9,939 bases of DNA, taken from the NCBI GenBank assembly GCA_030696435.1, contig JAUYSF010000346.1:1-9939 (forward strand), written 5' to 3'. A model generated the notes under the pieces. That model searched no databases, was not told the origin of the DNA, and saw nothing but the letters and a program-made list of their open reading frames with translations. The position numbers and the translations under genes were made by a program. Shown here piece by piece: positions 1 to 6,039 of this stretch. The stretch is from Desulfoprunum sp. Lineage in GTDB: Bacteria; Desulfobacterota; Desulfobulbia; Desulfobulbales; Desulfocapsaceae. Position 1 is the stretch's first letter, and each line of letters begins with the position of its first letter.

Positions 1-3
1 ATA

Positions 4-12
4 CTCCTCCTT
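4..12 (-). promoter_or_regulatory. Shine-Dalgarno of a leftward gene starting just outside the window
   Basis: Read on the minus strand this stretch is AAGGAGGAG, a near-perfect ribosome binding site. Only three or four bases remain before the window edge, so the start codon of a leftward gene should lie a few bases beyond position 1. No part of that protein is visible, so its identity is unknown. It implies that positions 13-900 are an intergenic region between two diverging genes. Confidence 0.6.
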
Positions 13-480
13 TTGAATTTCCGAAAACCTTTCTCTCAATTATCTGATCGATGCTGCATGTCGAAGCATCTCATCTAAAAAAACAATTCCCCTCTCAGGC
101 AATCCGCAAACACCGGCTATTTAGCAATCCCCATGCCATCCGTAAAATACCGGAATATTAATTGGCAACATACTCATTTCACATAGTATTTAATCATTGC
201 AGGTGAATTGGTATTCATTTTTTCGCAGCCGTTACCCTGACAGCACGTTTCAATTAGTTTCATTATGTTTCCATTCTCCGCCTCACGCTTTATCGTCAGC
301 GCATAATGTTGTCATCCTGCACAAATTCAAATATATACGATGTATAGAATATATAAAAACGTTATTCCAATGAGTTGAGCCGATATACAATACAATCCCC
401 AAGAGATAATTCCAATCAAAGCCCTTCACCCAGGCAATTCACACGCCCAAAATGAAACATTCTCCAACACCGCCAAGAAC
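13..480. other. AT-rich intergenic tract, no gene seen
   Basis: No open frame in this stretch looks like protein, and I see no tRNA or rRNA signature. A small hairpin lies at 50-70, with arms GATGCT and AGCATC around a 9-base loop. The run at 330-357 is almost entirely A and T. The tract presumably holds the promoters of the leftward gene outside the window and of the rightward kup leader. Only the candidate at 309-337 is specific enough to list separately. Confidence 0.5.
309..337 (+). promoter_or_regulatory. Candidate sigma70 promoter, rightward
   Basis: TTGTCA at 309-314 is separated by 17 bases from TATATA at 332-337, which fits sigma70 -35 and -10 boxes with ideal spacing. Transcription would start near 344 and read through the long hairpin (528-577) toward the terminator-like hairpin and the riboswitch. 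The surroundings are AT-rich, so a chance match is quite possible. I found no better promoter between here and the riboswitch; TTGACT at 667-672 lacks a convincing -10 box. Confidence 0.3.
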
Positions 481-527
481 GTTATGAAACATGACGGAAC
501 AGCGAGACCCATACCCGTCTCTCTATG

Positions 528-577
528 GCCAAGATGCCCGTTGTATCGCATTGAGGCGGTACAACGGGCATCTTGGC
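528..577. repeat. Long inverted repeat: 22-base arms, 6-base loop
   Basis: The left arm (528-549) and right arm (556-577) are complementary at 21 of 22 positions. The one mismatch, A in the left arm opposite G, becomes a G-U pair when the opposite strand is read. The loop is ATTGAG (550-555). No T-run follows on the right and no clear one flanks the left, so it is not a typical intrinsic terminator. It could be a REP-like extragenic palindrome, a miniature-element remnant, or a structured RNA element in the kup leader. A smaller hairpin (504-508 with 517-521) lies just upstream. Confidence 0.8.
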
Positions 578-616
578 GAGCTTATAGGCGAAACCATCAT
601 CATGCGCAGCGCAAGT

Positions 617-642
617 GAGGAACCAATTTCCTCTGTTTTTTT
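617..642 (+). terminator. Rho-independent terminator-like hairpin
   Basis: GAGGAA (617-622) pairs perfectly with TTCCTC (628-633) across a five-base loop. Two bases later comes a run of seven T (636-642). This is the form of an intrinsic terminator for a rightward transcript, although the stem is only 6 bp and half A-T. No protein gene ends upstream, so it would end a short non-coding transcript or read-through. It lies about 60 bases upstream of the riboswitch, so a transcript covering kup would have to start after it or pass through it. Confidence 0.45.
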
Positions 643-702
643 CAAATTTGATATGGTAAATGGTCTTTGACTGTCTACCTCTCGTCGATCTTTTGCCCAA
701 AT

Positions 703-864
703 GAGCAATATCGACAAGGCTACAGCCTGCTGAGTCCCGTCCGAGCGGACGGGAACGGGGGAACCAATTTTAAGGGGCGTATCGTCGGCATTCCGGCATA
801 GGGCAAACTCTTCGGCCCAAGCCCGTCAGCTAACCTCGTAGGCATCGAAGGGAAAGCGCTCTCA
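703..864 (+). promoter_or_regulatory. c-di-AMP (ydaO/yuaA-type) riboswitch upstream of kup
   Basis: Several blocks match the conserved core of the ydaO/yuaA riboswitch, which binds cyclic di-AMP, in the right order. There is a hairpin CCCGTCC-GAGC-GGACGGG (736-753). CGGGGGAACCAA follows at 756-767, then GGGGCG (774-779), ATAGGGC (798-804) and the most diagnostic block, GTCAGCTAACCTCGTAGGC (825-843). The ends are approximate: I placed them where short arms (TGAG near 702-705, CTCA near 861-864) could close the outer stem. In this class ligand binding normally turns expression off, and potassium transporters are well-known targets. The downstream gene is kup, with its start 46 bases past the aptamer. 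There is no clear terminator with a T-run between aptamer and gene, so control may act on translation. Recognition of the family is strong; the exact boundaries and switching mechanism are inferred. Confidence 0.93.
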
Positions 865-909
865 ACAGTATGGAGGCTTTTCCCACGACCATTATACTGG
901 AGATGTGCC

Positions 910-2841
910 ATGTCCCTCCCCCTGGCCGCCGGCTCTGATGCCCAGGCTACCCATTCCTCTTCCCCTCCAGTAACGATTAAACCCGGGACCTCCAGTCTTG
1001 CCCTGGCGGCGCTGGGTATTATCTATGGCGACATCGGCACCAGTCCTTTGTATACCATCAAGGAATGTTTCTCAGGCAAACACGGTGTGGCAGTCACTCC
1101 TGCCAATGTTACCGGCATCATGTCGATGATCTTCTGGTCGTTGATCTTTGTGGTGAGTATAAAATACGTTATCTTCGTCCTGCGCGCCGACAACAAGGGT
1201 GAAGGCGGTACGTTTTCCCTGCTGGCCACGCTACGCGGCAAACTGAAAGATCACAGAAGAAAATGGGCCATTCTCACTATCCTGACGGCCTGCGGCGCAT
1301 CGCTGCTCTATGGTGATGGGGTGATCACCCCTGCCATCTCAGTGTTGTCGGCGATTGAAGGTCTCAACATGGCCACCGATGCCGCATCGCGATATGTGGT
1401 GCCGATCACCTGCCTGATCCTGATCACCCTCTTTGCCATACAGCGATACGGCACCTCGATCATCGGCAGGATGTTCGGACCTGTGATGATTATCTGGTTC
1501 GTGACCCTGGGAGTCCTGGGCCTGAGATCCATTCTCGTCCATCCTGAAATCCTTGCGGCCCTGAACCCTCGGTATGCCTTCGATTTTTTTGCCATCAATC
1601 ATTTTCACGGCATCGTATCTCTCGCCTCGGTGGTCCTTTGTATCACAGGATGCGAGGCCTTATATGCCGACATGGGCCATTTCGGTCGCTTTCCCATCCG
1701 CCTCTCCTGGTATGGTGTAGTCCTCCCCGGCCTAGTTCTTAATTATTTCGGTCAAAGCGCCCTCCTGCTGCACGATCCGGGCATGGCCAATGTTAACCCC
1801 TTCTATGCCCTGGCCCCGAAATCATTGCTCTACCCTCTGGTCGGACTGGCCACCATTTCGACGATTATTGCCTCTCAGGCTATGATTTCAGGTGTCTATT
1901 CACTCACCCAGCAGGCGATCCAACTTGGCTTTTCGCCGCGTATGCGCATCGTCCATACCTCCGAGCACGCCAAAGGCCAGATATATATGCCGACGGTCAA
2001 CTGGATGGTGATGCTTGCCTGCCTGACTCTGGTCCTGGTATTCAAAGAATCGAGCAGACTTGCCTCCGCTTACGGTTTTGCCGTGACCGGCACCATGACC
2101 ATCACCTCGCTCCTCTATTTCCAGATAACCCGCTATAAATGGAACTGGCCCCTCTGGCAGAGCAGTCTCCTGCTCGCAGTCTTCCTGTTTTTCGACAGCT
2201 CCTTTCTCGGGGCCAATATCCTGAAAGTGGTGGACGGCGGCTGGATAACAATCTGCATTGCCACCTTTATCGCGACCAGCATGATCACCTGGCGGGACGG
2301 CAGGGCCTTACTGGCCAAACATTATAGCCTGATGAGAATGCCGGCCGATGTTTTCCTCAAAGATCTGGCCGAACACAGCCCCCCACGCACATCCGGCACT
2401 GCGGTATTCATGTCCATCACCCCTGAAGGCATACCTCATACCCTGCTGCATCACCTCAAACACACCGAGGCACTGCACGAACGGGTCCTGCTGCTCTCCG
2501 TATTGTCGACGGAAACGCCGACGGTTGATCCGGAAGATCGGGTGAGTCTGGAGGATCTCGGCCAGGGTTTTTACAGAGTCCATGCCCATTTCGGTTTCAT
2601 GGAAACCCCGAACATTTTGAAAATTCTCGAGCTTCTCAGCAGGAAAGGGCTGACTATCGATATCCACTCCACCTCTTTCTTTCTTGGCCGCGAAACCCTC
2701 CTGGCAACCGGACCGGCCCCCATGGCCCAGTGGCGAAAATTTCTCTTCATCTTCATGTCACGTAACTCGTGGAACGCCACCTCCTTCTTCGGCCTGCCGC
2801 CGGACCGTGTTGTCGAATTGGGAAACCAGGTGCAACTCTAA
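910..2841 (+). CDS. kup: Kup-family low-affinity potassium transporter
   Basis: A 643-residue inner-membrane protein of the KUP/HAK/KT family (K_trans), which imports K+, probably with protons. The family signature GDIGTSPLYT sits at residues 40-49, and a second hallmark, LLYGDGVITPAIS, at 132-144. About twelve hydrophobic segments follow from residue 30 to about 465. The C-terminal 180 residues are the usual cytoplasmic domain, ending in a typical FGLPPDRVVELG stretch. Length is close to E. coli Kup (622 residues); the excess is a 25-30 residue hydrophilic N-terminus. The start is supported by GGAG at 899-902, seven bases before the ATG. A c-di-AMP riboswitch covers the leader, so expression should fall when c-di-AMP is high, the usual logic for potassium uptake. 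The next gene on the same strand follows after 175 bases. The family assignment is very secure; kinetics and ion coupling cannot be read from sequence. Confidence 0.97.
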   Translation: MSLPLAAGSDAQATHSSSPPVTIKPGTSSLALAALGIIYGDIGTSPLYTIKECFSGKHGVAVTPANVTGIMSMIFWSLIFVVSIKYVIFVLRADNKGEGGTFSLLATLRGKLKDHRRKWAILTILTACGASLLYGDGVITPAISVLSAIEGLNMATDAASRYVVPITCLILITLFAIQRYGTSIIGRMFGPVMIIWFVTLGVLGLRSILVHPEILAALNPRYAFDFFAINHFHGIVSLASVVLCITGCEALYADMGHFGRFPIRLSWYGVVLPGLVLNYFGQSALLLHDPGMANVNPFYALAPKSLLYPLVGLATISTIIASQAMISGVYSLTQQAIQLGFSPRMRIVHTSEHAKGQIYMPTVNWMVMLACLTLVLVFKESSRLASAYGFAVTGTMTITSLLYFQITRYKWNWPLWQSSLLLAVFLFFDSSFLGANILKVVDGGWITICIATFIATSMITWRDGRALLAKHYSLMRMPADVFLKDLAEHSPPRTSGTAVFMSITPEGIPHTLLHHLKHTEALHERVLLLSVLSTETPTVDPEDRVSLEDLGQGFYRVHAHFGFMETPNILKILELLSRKGLTIDIHSTSFFLGRETLLATGPAPMAQWRKFLFIFMSRNSWNATSFFGLPPDRVVELGNQVQL

Positions 2842-2844
2842 TTG

Positions 2845-2868
2845 TTTTTCGCAAAGCCAGGCGAAAAA
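2845..2868. repeat. 8-bp inverted repeat after kup
   Basis: TTTTTCGC (2845-2852) and GCGAAAAA (2861-2868) form a perfect 8-bp stem around an 8-base loop, three bases after the kup stop codon. The T-run is on the 5' side and the A-run on the 3' side, the opposite of an intrinsic terminator, and no T-run follows. It may protect the 3' end of kup mRNA or mark a processing site. I do not call it a terminator. Confidence 0.5.
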
Positions 2869-3016
2869 GAGTATCCTACCGAGAGGCGATTTGCAAAAAT
2901 GCAGCACAGAAGTATTGCTCCATGAGAGCAAAATCGATTTTTTATTGCATGACAGCAACCTTGTATTAAAAGGAAATGCCTGAAAACCACCCTTCAACAT
3001 CCCGGTAGCCTGTACC

Positions 3017-4195
3017 ATGTCACGACCAGACCAGGACGTCTCTGCAGATGCATCACCCTCCGACACCGAGGGACATTATGCGCCTCCATGCAATCAGCCC
3101 CATGATTACAGCCCGAAACAAGCCCACTTTTTCTCTTTCCTGTTTCTCACCTCAGCACTCATGCTGGGCTGGGTCCTCTGGCCGTTCTGGCAGCTGCTCA
3201 TCCTGGCCTTCCTGCTTGCAGGGGTATTTCGACCGATATACAAAAAACTCTCCAGCTGGATGTCTTCCTGGACAGCCTCTCTTCTGACATGCACGCTCAT
3301 CGTTCTGCTGGTGTTCATTCCGCTCTATTTCTGCATCGGCACCCTTTCCATCGAGGCCATGAACCTGTTTCAACTCGGGAAAGACACGGATGTCCTGCTC
3401 AAGCTACAGCAGATCATCCAGAACAATACCCTGATGGCCCGGGCGCACGAGGCCCTGGCAGGCTTCGGCATCTCGTTTGATCCTGCCGATATGACAAAAA
3501 TTCTCTCGGGGGCGAGCAAGACAGCAGGACTGTTTATCTACAATCAGGCCTCGGCCTGGGCCGCCAACATCATGAGTTTTGTCCTGCAGTTCTGTATCCT
3601 GATTATCGTCGCCTTCTTTCTTCTCATTGAAATGGATACCCTCATTAATTTCATCCGAAGACTTTCGCCGCTGCCCGACGAACACAACATGCTGCTGATG
3701 AACAAATTCACAAAGATTGCCGGGGTTATCCTGATCGGCAACGGCCTGAGCTGCATCCTCCAGGGCACCCTCGGCGGCATCTTTTTTGCTACCCTCGGTA
3801 TCAAAACGCCGGTCCTCTGGGGGGTACTCATGGGCATACTGGCCTTCATCCCGATACTCGGCATCGGCCTGGTTCTGCTGCCGGCTGCGGTTATCCTGCT
3901 CCTGAACGGATATATCGGCCAGGCGGTGGCGACGCTGATTTTTTATCTCGTTCTCCACTATTCGGTCGAATTGCTGCTCAAACCAAAATTCGTCGGAAGT
4001 CATTTGAAAATGCATGCCCTGCTCGTTCTCCTGGCCATCTTTGGCGGCATGAGTCTCTTCGGGGTTCTTGGCATTGTCTACGGCCCCCTCATAGTCAGTC
4101 TCTTCTTGACGCTTACTGAAATGTATCTCAACGAATACAGCAAAATAGAGCCAATAGGAAATAACGGCATCGACTACAGAAGTGAGGCAGGTTAG
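3017..4195 (+). CDS. AI-2E/PerM-family membrane transporter
   Basis: A 392-residue multi-pass membrane protein of the AI-2E transporter family (formerly UPF0118). Hydrophobic segments lie near residues 40-72 and 86-112, after a soluble middle section near 185-205, and from 233 to the end. The family C-terminal pattern is clear: FIPILGIGLVLLPAAVILLL near 278-297, LKPKFVGSHLKMHALLVLL near 321-339, and GVLGIVYGPLIVSLFL near 349-364. Members have been linked to autoinducer-2 export, to Na+(Li+)/H+ antiport and to permease functions, so the substrate here is open. Lying between kup and a phosphate transporter, an ion-related role is plausible but unproven. It carries a hydrophilic Ser/Asp/Pro-rich N-terminal tail of about 35 residues. 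The ATG at 3017 is the first possible start after an in-frame TGA at 2981-2983, but no good Shine-Dalgarno precedes it (only GGTAG at 3004-3008). A start after the tail is not excluded. Confidence 0.9.
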   Translation: MSRPDQDVSADASPSDTEGHYAPPCNQPHDYSPKQAHFFSFLFLTSALMLGWVLWPFWQLLILAFLLAGVFRPIYKKLSSWMSSWTASLLTCTLIVLLVFIPLYFCIGTLSIEAMNLFQLGKDTDVLLKLQQIIQNNTLMARAHEALAGFGISFDPADMTKILSGASKTAGLFIYNQASAWAANIMSFVLQFCILIIVAFFLLIEMDTLINFIRRLSPLPDEHNMLLMNKFTKIAGVILIGNGLSCILQGTLGGIFFATLGIKTPVLWGVLMGILAFIPILGIGLVLLPAAVILLLNGYIGQAVATLIFYLVLHYSVELLLKPKFVGSHLKMHALLVLLAIFGGMSLFGVLGIVYGPLIVSLFLTLTEMYLNEYSKIEPIGNNGIDYRSEAG

Positions 4196-4216
4196 AATAC
4201 CTGATCCGGTATGCCG

Positions 4217-4239
4217 GCAGATCTTTTGAGAACATCTGC
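4217..4239. repeat. Small inverted repeat in the gap before the DUF47 gene
   Basis: GCAGAT (4217-4222) and ATCTGC (4234-4239) form a 6-bp stem with an 11-base loop, 20 bases after the AI-2E family stop codon. A GGGTTTT tract follows about a dozen bases later, too far and too short for a good intrinsic terminator. It may attenuate read-through into the phosphate genes, but this is weak. Confidence 0.35.
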
Positions 4240-4325
4240 AGGCTGGTTCGGGTTTTAGACAGCAGGCCGCTTAGGAAAAACAACTGGCTGCAAAGCCGCT
4301 GAAATACCTCCGCAGGAGCACAATC

Positions 4326-4955
4326 ATGGCATTTACTCTGTTTCCCAAATCGATCCGGTTCTTTGAGATGCTTATTCAACAGAACCAAATCCTCAAAGAG
4401 GTCGCAGCCGACCTCGAACGAATTTTTGAAGACTTCACTACAGTAGACCAGGCCTTCAAGCGCATAAATGTCAAGGAAGTCGAAGGAGACGAACTCTGCC
4501 GGGAAATTGCCCGCCAGCTTTCTCAGACCTTTATTACCCCGATTGATCGCGAAGATATCTACCGGCTCAACCTGGCCCAGGAAGATTCCATCAACTTTTT
4601 CAAGAACATTGCGGCCAGGACTCGGGTCTCGGGCATTTCCTATATCCGATTTCCGGCCAAGAAAATGATCAGCAATGTAAATAGGATGGTCGCCTATACC
4701 GGAGAAATGATCAAGGCTCTGCGGGCAAACCAGGAGGTTGGTACGTTCGTGCGGGAGATAAAAAATCTCAAGGGTGAGTGCGATATGCTGCTCAGCACCG
4801 GCCTCTCCGAGTTGCAGGATGTCGAGGTCACGGAATTCAAGGGTGTTGTTGATATCATAAAATGGATACAGGTCTATGACCGCATCGAGCAGGTCGTTGA
4901 GCGGGTTGATGATCTGTCAGATGCCATCGAAGAAGTGGTACTGAAAAATGCTTGA
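4326..4955 (+). CDS. DUF47 PhoU-like Pit accessory protein
   Basis: A 209-residue, mostly helical cytoplasmic protein of the DUF47 / PhoU_div family (TIGR00153), usually about 210 residues and commonly encoded next to a Pit phosphate transporter. It shows the family core with E51, D55 and E56 in the first acidic helix, followed by FITPIDREDIYRL at 69-81. The closing helix YDRIEQVVERVDDLSDAIEEVV (184-205) is rich in acidic residues, as in the metal-binding helices of PhoU. The usual acidic pair after PIDREDI appears here as QED (85-87), a mild variation. The start is supported by GGAG at 4315-4318, seven bases before the ATG. Its stop overlaps the start of the Pit gene by eight bases, which implies translational coupling and joint function. 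The likely role is modulating phosphate uptake by the neighbouring transporter; this rests on family and context. Confidence 0.93.
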   Translation: MAFTLFPKSIRFFEMLIQQNQILKEVAADLERIFEDFTTVDQAFKRINVKEVEGDELCREIARQLSQTFITPIDREDIYRLNLAQEDSINFFKNIAARTRVSGISYIRFPAKKMISNVNRMVAYTGEMIKALRANQEVGTFVREIKNLKGECDMLLSTGLSELQDVEVTEFKGVVDIIKWIQVYDRIEQVVERVDDLSDAIEEVVLKNA

Positions 4956-5958
4956 TATCCCCACACTTCTCATCGTCATCGTCATCGTCGCTCTGATCTT
5001 CGATTTCACCAACGGGGCGCACGACTGCGCCAATGCCATTGCCACGGTGGTTTCGACCAAGGTGCTCTCACCTCGCACGGCCGTCATCATGGCCGCCGTG
5101 TTGAATCTGGTCGGGGCCCTGCTTGGCAGTGAAGTGGCGAATACTCTGGGGAAGGGCATCGTCAACACGGACGTGGTTATGGGAAGTCAGACCCTGGTGC
5201 TGGCGGCCCTTATCGGCGCCATAGCCTGGAACCTGATTACCTGGTATTACGGCCTCCCCTCCTCATCTTCCCATGCCCTCATCGGGGGACTCATCGGAGC
5301 GGCAGTGACCCATGCCGGATTTGCCAGTCTCAATACTGCCAGTATTGTGAAAAAGATCATCCTGCCCATGCTGCTCTCTCCTCTGGCCGGATTTGCGGTG
5401 AGCTATATGGTAATGGTTGCCTTGATGCTTGTATTTTCCCGGGCCAATCGGAGGACGGTCAGCAAAAGCTTCAAGAAATTACAGATCGTCTCGGCGGCAT
5501 TCATGGCCACCAGCCATGGCTTAAACGACGCCCAGAAGACCATGGGCGTGATCACCCTGGCCCTCTTCCTTTTTCACCAAATCGATACCATAACCGTGCC
5601 TTTGTGGGTAAAACTTTCCTGTGCTCTGGCAATGGCGCTTGGCACAGCCCTTGGTGGCTGGAAAATTATCAAGACAATGGGCCATCGTATTTTCAAACTC
5701 GAACCGATCCACGGTTTTGCGGCAGAAACCTCTGCCGCCTTGGTTATCACCGGGGCCTCGCTCATCGGTGCTCCTATTTCCACAACCCATACAATCACCG
5801 CCTGCATATTTGGCGTGGGATCCACCAAGCGTTTGTCAGCCGTGCGATGGGAGCTTGCCGCCAATCTGGCAGTCGCCTGGGTTATAACCATCCCGGCGGC
5901 TGGGTTTGTCGCCAGCATGAGCTATCTTCTGCTGCAGTTTCTCGGAGTTGCCAAGTAA
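4948..5958 (+). CDS. pit: Pit-family inorganic phosphate transporter
   Basis: A 336-residue inner-membrane protein of the PiT family (PHO4), which imports phosphate, often as a neutral metal-phosphate with H+ or Na+. Both family signature repeats are present. The N-terminal one is FDFTNGAHDCANAIATVVST at residues 18-37, followed by LSPRTA; the C-terminal one is SHGLNDAQKTMGVI at 189-202. The segment GAPISTTHTITACIFGVGST (274-293) is also typical. It is shorter than E. coli PitA (499 residues) because the central cytoplasmic loop is short, as in many bacterial and archaeal Pit proteins. The ATG lies inside the last codons of the DUF47 gene and lacks a clear ribosome site of its own, so translation is probably coupled. 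It is the last rightward gene of the group. The next gene is convergent, with 81 bases between stops and no good terminator seen. Confidence 0.95.
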   Translation: MLDIPTLLIVIVIVALIFDFTNGAHDCANAIATVVSTKVLSPRTAVIMAAVLNLVGALLGSEVANTLGKGIVNTDVVMGSQTLVLAALIGAIAWNLITWYYGLPSSSSHALIGGLIGAAVTHAGFASLNTASIVKKIILPMLLSPLAGFAVSYMVMVALMLVFSRANRRTVSKSFKKLQIVSAAFMATSHGLNDAQKTMGVITLALFLFHQIDTITVPLWVKLSCALAMALGTALGGWKIIKTMGHRIFKLEPIHGFAAETSAALVITGASLIGAPISTTHTITACIFGVGSTKRLSAVRWELAANLAVAWVITIPAAGFVASMSYLLLQFLGVAK

Positions 5959-6039
5959 TAACCGTCCTATCCTAGCCGCGCCCGCCTCTCTAACCGAGGA
6001 GGGGACAGGAATATCTGCCGTTCTCCTGCCGGGACCGGC

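Noticed and set aside
482..700. 72-codon leftward open frame across the hairpin and terminator region
   Set aside because: It runs through the long palindrome and terminator-like hairpin, has no clear ribosome site, matches no family I recognise, and lies in non-coding leader sequence.
2845..2868. Hairpin after kup as an intrinsic terminator
   Set aside because: The T-run is on the 5' arm and the A-run on the 3' arm, with no T-run after the stem, so it lacks terminator form in either direction.
3404..4015. 203-codon leftward open frame inside the AI-2E family gene
   Set aside because: It lies antisense to a well-recognised membrane protein gene, and its Gln/Asp/Arg-rich composition is typical of the shadow of hydrophobic codons.
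5959..6039. Bidirectional terminator between pit and the receiver-GGDEF gene
   Set aside because: Only weak 4-5 bp stems (for example CCTC with GAGG near 5985-5999) and no T-run on either strand; not supportable.
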